From Shinella daejeonensis (lineage in GTDB: Bacteria > Pseudomonadota > Alphaproteobacteria > Rhizobiales > Rhizobiaceae): a stretch of DNA of 64,000 bases. The translations under genes and the position numbers were made by a program. Of the stretch, positions 8,309-17,417 are shown one piece after another (positions within the stretch are counted from its first letter, which is position 1; each line of letters starts with the position of its first letter). The notes below the pieces were generated by a model, which saw only the letters and a list, made by a program, of their open reading frames with translations, was not told where the DNA came from and ran no database searches. The stretch is from the NCBI RefSeq assembly GCF_024281235.1, contig NZ_JAHWXY010000001.1:1302001-1366000 (forward strand), given 5' to 3'.

Positions 8309-11300
8309 GTTTCGATCCACACCTCCGTGTGGGAGGCGACTTGCTGCTGGCGTCATCTCCGACGACAACCTGGCAGTTTCGATCCACGCCTCCGTGTGGA
8401 AGGCGACGCATGCCGACAGCAAGCCGATCGTCCAGGTGGCGGTTTCGATCCACGCCTCCATGTGGGAGGCGACCGGATCGACGGGGAAGGGCTGTCCACC
8501 AGACATGCTTCGATCCACGCCTCCGTGTGGGAGGCGACTCCGCAAAGCCATCCGCGATGGACAAACGGTCGAGGTTTCGATCCACGCCTCCGTGTGGGGA
8601 GGCGACCGGCCGGCCATATAGGCGGTGCGGATGTTCGTCTCGTTTCGATCCACGCCTCCGTGCGGGAGGCGACCACCGCGCCCCTCTGCCGATCAGACGG
8701 GGGAGGAGGTTTCGATCCACGCCTCCGTGCGGGAGGCGACACGCGTTGTCCCAGGCTTCTGGACCGCTGGCATGGTTTCGATCCACGCCTCCGTGCGGGA
8801 GGCGACCGTATCGAGGATTTCTCCGGTTCCGCGCAGCCGCATGTTTCGATCCACGCCTCCGTGTGGGAGGCGACGTGTGTGCGCGCCTCGGCCAGCTGGG
8901 CGATAATGGGGTTTCGATCCACGCCTCCGTGTGGGAGGCGACCGGGCGGCCGAAGCAGGGGCCACCGTCGCAGAGCTTGTTTCGATCCACGCCTCCGTGC
9001 GGGAGGCGACAGGGCGCATGTCCGGCATTCTCGACCACATGCTTGTTTCGATCCACGCCTCCGTGTGGGAGGCGACCCATCCAGGCCGATGCCGGCAGAC
9101 GGTGGGCCGAGTTTCGATCCACGCCTCCGTGTGGGAGGCGACAGGCTGACCGTGATCCCGTCCGCCTGCAATTCCGCGTTTCAATCCACGCCTCCGTGTG
9201 GGAGGCGACCGGGATGGCGGCTTCACCGGCTGCGTTTCAATCCACGCCTCCGTGTGGGAGGCGACCGGCTTCTTCTTACTCATAGCGAAACTCCGCTTTG
9301 GTTTCGATCCACGCCTCCGTGCGGGAGGCGACCCAAGAGGGACATCTGCGGCAAGCCTCATCGTCGTTTCGATCCACGCCTCCGTGCGGGAGGCGACGAT
9401 GCCCCGGGAGAGATCGAGATCGTCGACAACAAGTTTCGATCCACGCCTCCGTGTGGGAGGCGACCGCCCGGAGGTCGCGCACCGCTTTGGCAAGATCGTT
9501 TCGATCCACGCCTCCGTGTGGGAGGCGACATGCGCTAACGCCCGCTGGCGGCCTTGTATGGCGGTTTCGATCCACGCCTCCGTGTGGGAGGCGACTTGTC
9601 GGCGTCCTCCAGGCCAAAACGCTCGATGAAGTTTCGATCCACGCCTCCGTGTGGGAGGCGACAGGACGTCCTTCGCGGCCTCATCGAGGTCGCGATGTTT
9701 CGATCCACGCCTCCGTGTGGGAGGCGACTTGTCGGCGTCTTCCAGGCCAAAACGCTCGATGAAGTTTCGATCCACGCCTCCGTGTGGGAGGCGACCTATA
9801 CCATTGTGGGCGCTCTGCAGTGTGGTGATGTTTCGATCCACGCCTCCGTGTGGGAGGCGACAGGCAGGCATCCGCAAGATCAAGCTGATCCGGGAGTTTC
9901 GATCCACGCCTCCGTGTGGGAGGCGACCATCGCCTCGGTCGATGGCGACGGGCGTATCCTGCGGGTTTCGATCCACGCCTCCGTGTGGGAGGCGACTGCC
10001 CCATCTTCCTTCGGGGTTTCCACGTCGATGTTTCGATCCACGCCTCCGTGTGGGAGGCGACGTTCGACACGCGGACCATTTGAGAAATAGGTTCGCTGTT
10101 TCGATCCACGCCTCCGTGTGGGAGGCGACCGAGCCGTCCCCTCGTTGTGCCACAAACGAGTGAGTTTCGATCCACGCCTCCGTGTGGGAGGCGACTTTAG
10201 ACGATCGACCACTGATCACCAATAACCGGCGGTTTCGATCCACGCCTCCGTGTGGGAGGCGACCCGAGGTCATGATCGCTCAATTCATGATGGATGTTTC
10301 GATCCACGCCTCCGTGTGGGAGGCGACCCTTCGTCAGAGGCTTTCCGGTCTCTCCGACGATGTTTCGATCCACGCCTCCGTGTGGGAGGCGACATTTGGC
10401 TGGGTCTCGGGAAACGACGTCGCGCTGGTTTCGATCCACGCCTCCGTGTGGGAGGCGACGGTCACGCCGGGGACTTATGACGACGATGGCGCGGTTTCGA
10501 TCCACGCCTCCGTGTGGGAGGCGACATCTGGACGGTCTGGCAGGGCGATCGCGGCTCGATGTTTCGATCCACGCCTCCGTGTGGGAGGCGACAGCCATTC
10601 CTCGCAATCATTGGAATAGAACGATATGTTTCGATCCACGCCTCCGTGTGGGAGGCGACTCGTTCTGGCCGGCATCGCGTAGCAGACGGCCGAGGTTTCG
10701 ATCCACGCCTCCGTGTGGGAGGCGACCTTCGTGCTCAACCCCGATGACTTTCGCCGGCTTGTTTCGATCCACGCCTCCGTGTGGGAGGCGACAGGGCGCA
10801 TGTCCGGCATTCTCGACCACACGCTTGTTTCGATCCACGCCTCCGTGTGGGAGGCGACATCCGGGCATCTACGAGGCCGCCAAGGCATCGATCGTTTCGA
10901 TCCACGCCTCCGTGTGGGAGGCGACATGCAAATCACCAGGCCGAGAGTCGCGCCGATTATGTTTCGATCCACGCCTCCGTGTGGGAGGCGACAGTCCAGG
11001 CCGTCGAGATACGGTCGGATTCGAGCGCGTTTCGATCCACGCCTCCGTGTGGGAGGCGACCTTTGCCGGCGGTGCGAGCCTGTTCGTCAAGCAGGGTTTC
11101 GATCCACGCCTCCGTGTGGGAGGCGACATTTCGCGTTACGGCACCTTCTGGCGACTTCTGCGGTTTCGATCCACGCCTCCGTGTGGGAGGCGACCGAGGA
11201 TGGCCGCTTTGAAATCCTCTCCGCTCTGGTTTCGATCCACGCCTCCGTGTGGGAGGCGACCAAAATCGGAACGGCGTCCAGTCATTGACCGGAACGGTTT

Positions 11301-11788
11301 CGATCCACGCCTCCGTGTGGGAGGCGACCCATGTTTGCACGCTTCATTCTCGATGATCAGGGTTTCGATCCACGCCTCCGTGTGGGAGGCGACGGTAACG
11401 GCAAGCCCCTCTACCACGCCCGGGCGGTTTCGATCCACGCCTCCGTGTGGGAGGCGACCATCGACCGAAGCGAATTGCGGCTTCAGCTGCTTGTTTCGAT
11501 CCACGCCTCCGTGTGGGAGGCGACTTTGCCGGCGGTGCGAGCCTGTTCGTCAAGCAGGGTTTCGATCCACGCCTCCGTGTGGGAGGCGACTAAAGTAATA
11601 GACGTGTCGCCTGTCCCATCCGCCTGTTTCGATCCACGCCTCCGTGTGGGAGGCGACCCGACCAGCCTGACGCATCTCCGGTTCGGGTCGTTTCGATCCA
11701 CGCCTCCGTGTGGGAGGCGACTTTCGTTTCCCGGTTACAGACGGTTCGCACGTTCCGTTTCGATCCACGCCTCCGTGTGGGAGGCGAC
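8309..11788 (-). CRISPR. Type I-C CRISPR array, 53 repeats / 52 spacers
   Basis: Repeat unit 32 bp. Read on the minus strand it starts GTCGCCTCCCACACGGAGGC and ends GTGGATCGAAAC, giving a 6-bp stem (GCCTCC/GGAGGC) and the GAAAC end of I-C repeats. Spacers are mostly 32-37 bp; one is only 24 bp (9210-9233). Hand count of repeat starts gives 53. Degenerate repeats cluster at the low-coordinate end: 8309 and 8376 each have one substitution, 8442 and 8507 one, and 8574 has an inserted G. That is the leader-distal end. A GTGCGGG stem-loop variant occurs at 8642, 8709, 8775, 8979, 9301 and 9366, and GTTTCAAT variants at 9178 and 9234. The array follows cas2 in the same direction. Confidence 0.98.
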
Positions 11789-12004
11789 TGGCCCATGTAT
11801 AAAACACGGATTTTGCTGGTGGAAAAGGTTGCCGGGCGCGCACGGTGACGGATGTCGGCACGATCGGGGGGCGGGGCTGCCGGCGCGTTGGAATTCGTTC
11901 ACGATTTCAAAGATCTACGTCTGGTGCGAACCATACGTGTTTTCACGGCACGCTCCAGGTTCGCACCCGGCCGGCCGGAGACCGTTATCGAAACGAAATG
12001 CGTC
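11789..12004 (-). promoter_or_regulatory. Type I-C leader with candidate array promoter
   Basis: A 216-bp gene-free stretch between cas2 and the first (newest) repeat. On the minus strand a -10-like TATACA (11796-11801) lies 18 bases from a -35-like TTTCCA (11820-11825); transcription would start within a base or two of the first repeat. Position and polarity fit a CRISPR leader; the promoter boxes are my reading only. Confidence 0.6.
11923..11967. repeat. 10-bp perfect inverted repeat inside the I-C leader
   Basis: GGTGCGAACC (11923-11932) and GGTTCGCACC (11958-11967) enclose 25 bases that contain a further small hairpin (CGTG-TTTT-CACG). It could be an RNA structure ending the cas mRNA or a protein-binding site used in spacer integration. 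Confidence 0.6.
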
Positions 12005-12295
12005 TCAAACGATCAGGGCGCCGTTCAGGTCGGCGGCGGGCTTGGCCCCCACATGTTCTATACGTTTCTGCCAGTTCGCGCCGAGATAATAATAGCGCAG
12101 GCTATCGACGTCCGGACGGATAATTCCTTCCAGGCGCGCCTTGAGCTTCGTCCATTGCGCGGGATCCACCTCGATCTCGAAAACGGAGAACTGGACGCGC
12201 TGACCATAGTCACGACAGGCCTTCGCGACGGCCCGCAGGCGTGCAGCACCATTGCCCTCGCTCGTGCGCACATCATAGGTCACAAGAACGAGCAT
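12005..12295 (-). CDS. cas2: Cas2 (type I-C)
   Basis: 96 aa, normal length for I-C Cas2. It starts MLVLVTYDVRT, the ferredoxin-like first strand with the conserved Asp at residue 8, and contains YGQRVQFSVFE, the usual Cas2 second strand. It pairs with Cas1 to integrate new spacers at the leader. It lies 9 bases after cas1 on the same strand, is the last cas gene, and is followed by the leader and array. Confidence 0.96.
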   Translation of the reverse strand: MLVLVTYDVRTSEGNGAARLRAVAKACRDYGQRVQFSVFEIEVDPAQWTKLKARLEGIIRPDVDSLRYYYLGANWQKRIEHVGAKPAADLNGALIV

Positions 12296-12304
12296 GGACT
12301 TCCC

Positions 12305-13339
12305 TCACTTCCAGAACCAGGGCGGATAGGCATCAAGATCGCCGCGCAGATGGCGCGCCAACATCTGCGCCTGAAGATAGGGAACGAGGCCGAGCGGCGC
12401 CCTTTCCTCCAGAAACGGGTGAATGCGCTCCTCCCGCTTGCGCTCCTGCCAGGCGGTGAGGACGGCCTTGCGCGCATCCTCCTGCATGAGGACGGCACCG
12501 CCATCGCGCACTTCGAAATCCCTGGCGCGCAATTGCCGGCGGTTGATAAGGGAAAGCGCCAGCCGATCGGCCAGCACAGGGCGCATCTCCTCCATGAGAT
12601 CGAGCGCCAGACTGGGCCGGCCGGGTCTATCCCGGTGCAGAAAGCCCGCCGCCGGATCCAGACCGACACTTTCCAGCGCGGACCGACAGTCATGGGTCAG
12701 CAATGTATAGAGAAACGATAAAAGCGCGTTCACCGGGTCCAGCGGTGGACGCCGGGAGCGTCCCCGCCAGCGCATTTCCGGATCGGGCGAGCGGATCAGA
12801 TGATCGAAGACGGAGAAATAGAGATTGGCGGCCTCGCCCTCCGAACCCCGCATCCTGTCCAATGTATCATCGACACGCTCCACCCGCCGCAGGATATGGG
12901 CGAGACGATCCGTGACGACGCCGATGGCATCGCGATCGGCGTCGTCATAGGCGTCGCGGTAATCCCGAAGCGAACGCATCAGCACCGCGCGCTGGTTGGC
13001 CACCTTGCCGATGACGATGGACCGCACCACCTCTTCCGGTGCGTCACAGATGCGATACTGCGCACGCCGCAGAAGGATATTGCCGCTGACGGGGCCTTCC
13101 AGCCGGGCCTGGAAGCGGCCGTTGCGATCCAGAAAGGTCAGCGTAATGCCGGCACCCGCAAGCGCCGCCATCAACGGCGGCGAAACGAAGACGGCCCCGA
13201 AGACGACGACGGCCGACAGCATGTGCAGGGGAACCCGGCTGCGCTCCACGCCCTCCACTTCGGCGACAAGGTTTTCACCGTCCTTGCGCAGCGCGGCTCC
13301 TTCCGTCGTCACGTAAATCGTGTTGAGCATCTTCTTCAT
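12305..13339 (-). CDS. cas1: Cas1 integrase (type I-C)
   Basis: 344 aa from the ATG at 13339, which overlaps the cas4 stop (ATGA); the longer open frame adds an unrelated head. Catalytic metal ligands of Cas1 are visible: Glu169 in GEAANLYF, His235 in AGFLHRDRPG, and Asp247/Glu250 in LALDLMEEMRP. It would cut and join prespacers at the leader-repeat junction, working with Cas2 and Cas4. The gene order cas4-cas1-cas2 is the standard I-C adaptation module. Confidence 0.97.
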   Translation of the reverse strand: MKKMLNTIYVTTEGAALRKDGENLVAEVEGVERSRVPLHMLSAVVVFGAVFVSPPLMAALAGAGITLTFLDRNGRFQARLEGPVSGNILLRRAQYRICDAPEEVVRSIVIGKVANQRAVLMRSLRDYRDAYDDADRDAIGVVTDRLAHILRRVERVDDTLDRMRGSEGEAANLYFSVFDHLIRSPDPEMRWRGRSRRPPLDPVNALLSFLYTLLTHDCRSALESVGLDPAAGFLHRDRPGRPSLALDLMEEMRPVLADRLALSLINRRQLRARDFEVRDGGAVLMQEDARKAVLTAWQERKREERIHPFLEERAPLGLVPYLQAQMLARHLRGDLDAYPPWFWK

Positions 13340-14007
13340 GGCGCGGCCTCCGCCGCAAGCGTCCGCTCCACCATGCGCGCCCGCCACGCCTGCACCGGGC
13401 GCGCCACGATGTCGGGCCGGCAAAGCTCCAGAAGCGAGCAGGCCCGGCAGCGCTCCCGCTTCACGGTCGGCGGCGGCGTCCTGCCGGAGGCAAGAACCGC
13501 CGCCAGTTCGCCGACGACGTCCTCCGTCTGCCGGCGCAACGCGGCGTCGAAGGGCACGGCGAGACGACGCTTCGTCTCGGCATAGAAGAGCGCCCCTTCA
13601 GGCACGGGCCGCCCCGTCATCTCCTCCAGGCAGAGCGCCTGCGCGCAAAGCTGCACCTCGTCGGCCCGGTGAAGCTTCGGCTTGCCGCGCTTGTATTCGA
13701 TGGGAAAGGTGGTCTCCCCCTCGTCGCCCGGCAGGAACTCCACGACATCCGCGACACCCGAAAGGTTGAGGCGGCGCGATGCGAGCGGTAGGGACATGAC
13801 GCGCCGAAGCCCCCTCGCCCTTCGCGATCCCCCTTTGTCGGCGACCGCGTGCAGAACGTTGCCCTCCGCCGTGAACCGGTTGTCGGCCCAGAGCCGCTCG
13901 ATATGGATCAGCGCCGCCTGACGCAGGCAATAGACGGCATGCTGGAGGGCGGAGAGCGGAATGGGCTCTCCGGCTCCCTGACCATCATTGCCGTCCCCCG
14001 TCGCCAT
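13336..14007 (-). CDS. cas4: Cas4 exonuclease (type I-C)
   Basis: 223 aa RecB-like nuclease with an Fe-S cluster. Nuclease residues seen: Asp87 in GVADVVEF, Glu104 and Lys106 in IEYKRGK, and the QLCAQALCLEE helix. Cluster cysteines: Cys27 in VYCLRQ, and Cys187, Cys190 and Cys196 in RCRACSLLELC. In I-C systems Cas4 trims prespacers and selects those with a correct PAM. It starts 3 bases after the cas7 stop and overlaps cas1, consistent with one transcript. Confidence 0.96.
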   Translation of the reverse strand: MATGDGNDGQGAGEPIPLSALQHAVYCLRQAALIHIERLWADNRFTAEGNVLHAVADKGGSRRARGLRRVMSLPLASRRLNLSGVADVVEFLPGDEGETTFPIEYKRGKPKLHRADEVQLCAQALCLEEMTGRPVPEGALFYAETKRRLAVPFDAALRRQTEDVVGELAAVLASGRTPPPTVKRERCRACSLLELCRPDIVARPVQAWRARMVERTLAAEAAP

Positions 14008-14010
14008 GGT

Positions 14011-14961
14011 TCAAAGCAACTCCAGGATCTCCACGCCTGCGGGCAGATCGTCACGATCGATGGCGACGATATAGTCCGAAAACGCGCGGGCGGGCGGCAG
14101 GTTGTCCAGCCGCTGGTCGATGACGTGAAACGCGCCACCGACATTGCGGCCGATACGGATGCGGTCGAACAGGGCATGCGCGGGCGCGTTGCCGAGCGCA
14201 TTGTCATGCTTGAATGCCACCAGCTTGCGCGTCGCCATTTCGCCACGCGCAGCGGAACGGTCGTGCTCGAACATGGTTTTCAACGCCTCGAACAGAAGCG
14301 AGAGATCATTCTCCGAAAAGCCCGTGCGCTCGGCAAATTTGGCGGAAATGAAGCCATGCGCAACGTAGAGCCCATAGGGAACGATATGCTTGCGCCCCAT
14401 GGTGCGGTTGTCGGTGCGCTCGCTGGAATCGTCGCCCTCGGCTTTCTGCTTCTTTTCCGCCTCGTTGGTGGCGGCCATGCGGGTGATGGAAATTTCAAGC
14501 GGCAGGATCGGCTCGACGGAACGGGCGAAGGTCAATTGCACCGGCCCCTTCACCTGACCGGCATTGACGCCCGTCGACATGACCGCGCCGAACGTGCGCA
14601 CATCGAAGAAATTGTCGCACATGAAGGCGGTCACGGCCTTTGCCTCGGCATCGTCCTTCGGGTTCAGCCTGGGGTCCCTGTCGACCTTCGGATCGTCCTT
14701 GCGGATGGCGCGATAGGCCTGTCGGTGCTTGTCGTTGAGGATCGCGCCTTCCTCGACATAGATGTGGAACCCGTCCGCGCCGTGGCGGGCGAGATCGACA
14801 TAGTTGCGGATCTTGCGCTTGAGGCTGACATCCGTCACCAGCCCCCTGTTCGTCTCCGGGTCCAGCCGCGGCAGGTTGCCCGCATCCGGATCGCCATTGG
14901 GGTTGCCGTTGACGACTTCGAAGATCAGCGCGAAATCATAGCGGTTGGCAATCGTGGTCAT
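14011..14961 (-). CDS. cas7: Cas7 (Csd2) backbone subunit of I-C Cascade
   Basis: 316 aa; begins MTTIANRYDFALIFEVVNGNPNGDPDAGN, the clear Csd2 N-terminus in which NGNPNGDPDAGNLPR is the family signature. Six or so copies would coat the crRNA in the surveillance complex. Further family features: a KRKIRNYV basic helix and a mid-protein VRTFGAVMSTG. The ATG overlaps the cas8c stop by 4 bases (ATGA). A high-confidence assignment. Confidence 0.97.
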   Translation of the reverse strand: MTTIANRYDFALIFEVVNGNPNGDPDAGNLPRLDPETNRGLVTDVSLKRKIRNYVDLARHGADGFHIYVEEGAILNDKHRQAYRAIRKDDPKVDRDPRLNPKDDAEAKAVTAFMCDNFFDVRTFGAVMSTGVNAGQVKGPVQLTFARSVEPILPLEISITRMAATNEAEKKQKAEGDDSSERTDNRTMGRKHIVPYGLYVAHGFISAKFAERTGFSENDLSLLFEALKTMFEHDRSAARGEMATRKLVAFKHDNALGNAPAHALFDRIRIGRNVGGAFHVIDQRLDNLPPARAFSDYIVAIDRDDLPAGVEILELL

Positions 14962-16706
14962 GGGTCAGTCTCCCCGGAAACAGCGGCTTCAGCCGGCTTT
15001 TTGAAGAATTCGTTGCGTTGATGATAATAGCCGAGACCGAAAAGCGCCTGATCCTCGGCGGGAAGCGACGCGGGAAAAGGATCGGCGCCGGGGCTCATGA
15101 GTTCCATGATCGCGCCGACATGCTTTTCCAGCACCACTTTGTATCCCGGCTTCTGCTTGCCGACCTTCGACAGGTGATTGGCAGAACCGCTTTCGAGCAG
15201 GTGAAAGACCTTTCGCGGCTGCGCGGATGCCGAACCGTAGAACTTGTCCTTGATCGTGGCATTGACCTTCGTGCCGAGCGCGGCGGTCTGGATATGCTCG
15301 TAAACGGCAAACAGCCGCCCGAGAAGGTATCCCTTGTTCTTATTCACCGGATCGAGCGCCACGGGTGCCTCCTTGCTTTTGAAATTGCGAATGAGCAACG
15401 CTTTCAGAATGCCGGCGCGCAGGGCGTTGATATCGCCATCAGCCCGGATGCGCGTCAGCACGGACGCCATCAGCGTCATCGGGTAACGGGTGCCCGACAG
15501 GATCGAGCGCATCCACTCCCCGGCGAGATTGGGCGTGACGTTCTCGCTCTTGCCGAGGACGGCGGTCTCCCGAAGATAACGCCAGAGCGGCGGAAAGGGA
15601 TCGCGCGGCGGCGGCTCGATCCGCATGTCGGAGGCAAATTGCTGATAATGCCGCGTCAGTTCGCCGAAACTGCCGGAATAGAAGAAACGTACGGAGAGCC
15701 GGGCGGCATTGGGCGCAAGCCCCAGCACGTAGAATTGCACCGTCCCCAGATCGGGCTCCACCTCTTCCAGCGGAATACCCTTGCGGATCTGCTCCAGCCG
15801 CTCGCGAATACGTTTTGTCTCGATCTTCTCTTCTTCGACGGTATCAAAGAAGACAGGAAACATCGCCTCCGCATCCTCTGCCGCTCCGGTCTGCGACGCA
15901 TCCGCCCAGAACACCGTCGACGCATCGCCGATCTGGATGCGATGGCCGCTGTCTCTTTCCAGAAAACGGTTGAGCGCCGTCGTATAGGCGAAGGCGGCAG
16001 CTTCGGAGACAGGCGCATTATCGCCCTGTTCGTGGCCATAGGAGGTAAAGGCGTCGAGATTGAAGGAGACGAGCGCCGCACCGGAGGACTGCGCTCCCCA
16101 GACACCCTTGATCGATGGATGGAGACGCGCCACAGGCGCTTTCTCCCCTGTAATCAGGCAAACAGAAACCGCGCTATCATTTTTTGCAGACACTCGGGGC
16201 CAAATTGATCTAGCCGCATCTCTCTCATGCACAAACCTTTGTAATCTCTCGCTTTCGAGCGCGAAGATAATGTTTTGATCTCTTATATCGTTCGGCCAGA
16301 TTGCAGGATCGAACTGTGTAGGGGTCCACGCATCAAGAAAACGTCGAACCGCCACCAAGCCCGCATCATCTGTATCTTTCAATGTCGCCAGATGAAGCTC
16401 GCGGAATGCTGCATGACGCAACGTGCAGTCTTTGCTTTCATCTGCGCTAACACCGAGGACATAAGCTGAATTATCCCACAAGAAAAATGCGCGTGGAGTA
16501 GTTCCCGGACGCTTGAAAGACGCTGGTACAGGCAGAAGCTTCACTTTCTTTTTCTTGCCGTCAACAATGCGCAAGTCGATAATGTGCGCAACGGTTCCAT
16601 CATCATTCAGCGAGATGACGAAACTGATCTTCTCCGAAGAGTAGCCGAACGGCGGAGCATTCGGCAGCCGGTCATAGGCCTTTGCCAGCGCGGAAAGGAT
16701 CGTCAT
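14958..16706 (-). CDS. cas8c: Cas8c (Csd1) large subunit of I-C Cascade
   Basis: 582 aa from the ATG at 16706, which overlaps the cas5c stop by 4 bases; the open frame extends 75 codons further but that part overlaps cas5c. Csd1 length and pattern: N-terminal MTILSALAKAYDRL, an internal CLITGEKAPVARLHPSIKGVWG, FNLDAFTSYGHEQGDNAPVSE, and WADAS. Recognises the PAM and, in I-C, an internal start site in cas8c makes the small subunit Cas11c; I could not locate that start with confidence. Target DNA unwinding depends on it. Confidence 0.96.
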   Translation of the reverse strand: MTILSALAKAYDRLPNAPPFGYSSEKISFVISLNDDGTVAHIIDLRIVDGKKKKVKLLPVPASFKRPGTTPRAFFLWDNSAYVLGVSADESKDCTLRHAAFRELHLATLKDTDDAGLVAVRRFLDAWTPTQFDPAIWPNDIRDQNIIFALESERLQRFVHERDAARSIWPRVSAKNDSAVSVCLITGEKAPVARLHPSIKGVWGAQSSGAALVSFNLDAFTSYGHEQGDNAPVSEAAAFAYTTALNRFLERDSGHRIQIGDASTVFWADASQTGAAEDAEAMFPVFFDTVEEEKIETKRIRERLEQIRKGIPLEEVEPDLGTVQFYVLGLAPNAARLSVRFFYSGSFGELTRHYQQFASDMRIEPPPRDPFPPLWRYLRETAVLGKSENVTPNLAGEWMRSILSGTRYPMTLMASVLTRIRADGDINALRAGILKALLIRNFKSKEAPVALDPVNKNKGYLLGRLFAVYEHIQTAALGTKVNATIKDKFYGSASAQPRKVFHLLESGSANHLSKVGKQKPGYKVVLEKHVGAIMELMSPGADPFPASLPAEDQALFGLGYYHQRNEFFKKPAEAAVSGETDP

Positions 16707-17371
16707 CGCCGGACCTCCGGGGAATGGGGCGGCGGGACCTTCACCACGCCGTTGTCCAGTGCGGCGCGGAAAAACAGCGAGGGTCGCCCGACCGTGGCAT
16801 GATCGATATCGAACAGCATGAAACCGAGATCGCGGCTTTCGGCGATCGCCGGCGGCAGCGCCGCCCCGGGGGGAAGCAGTTCGAAATGCGCCGCAAACTC
16901 CCGCGTGCCGAGGCAGGGCTGGTGAAAGCACTGGCCCCGCGCCGCGCGGCGATTGAAGGTATCGAGATGCTTGCCCTCGTTGTCGTCTGGGCCGGCCTTC
17001 TTCGTTAGTTCGAAATGCGCCTCGATGACATAGGCCGGCTTCACCAGCACGGTCGCCGCACGCTGCTGGCGATCCTCGTCGACCAGAAGGTTCAGACCCT
17101 CCAGATCACCGCGCTTCATCGCCGACTTTATCTTGCCCGCCGGCGCCTTGTGCCCGACCTCATTGCGCCGGATCGACTGGAAACGGATGGGCTCCAGCAC
17201 ATGGATCGCGTCGATCACCCAGCGAATGGCCGGTTTCCAGTGGATCGCCTCCAGCAGGCCGCGCGCGGCGGAGGGCGTCATCACATCATAGGAAACACGC
17301 TCGACCTTCATCTCCGGCCGCGTAAAACAGGCGTAGTCGCCCCAGACTTTCAGGCGAATTCCGTAGGTCAT
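16703..17371 (-). CDS. cas5c: Cas5c (Cas5d) crRNA-processing endonuclease
   Basis: 222 aa starting MTYGIRLKVWGDYACFTRPEMKVE, the Cas5d N-terminus. In I-C there is no cas6, and Cas5 itself cuts the pre-crRNA below the repeat hairpin; none of the neighbouring genes is a cas6. The ATG at 17371 was preferred over an upstream GTG frame because the family begins at MTYG and GGGAG lies 11 bases before it. The protein is coupled to cas8c by a 4-base overlap. A complete repeat hairpin lies 46 bases upstream in its own leader, so the enzyme could cut its own mRNA. Confidence 0.96.
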   Translation of the reverse strand: MTYGIRLKVWGDYACFTRPEMKVERVSYDVMTPSAARGLLEAIHWKPAIRWVIDAIHVLEPIRFQSIRRNEVGHKAPAGKIKSAMKRGDLEGLNLLVDEDRQQRAATVLVKPAYVIEAHFELTKKAGPDDNEGKHLDTFNRRAARGQCFHQPCLGTREFAAHFELLPPGAALPPAIAESRDLGFMLFDIDHATVGRPSLFFRAALDNGVVKVPPPHSPEVRR

Positions 17372-17417
17372 TGATAGGCCCGCTCCCAAATCCCATTCAG
17401 GTAAGATCACAACTATT

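Noticed and set aside
8289-11788. Long open frames across the I-C array, up to about 526 codons, on both strands
   Set aside because: They are translations of the repeat (HTEAWIET, STPPCGRR, SIHASVWEA and so on) and have no gene features.
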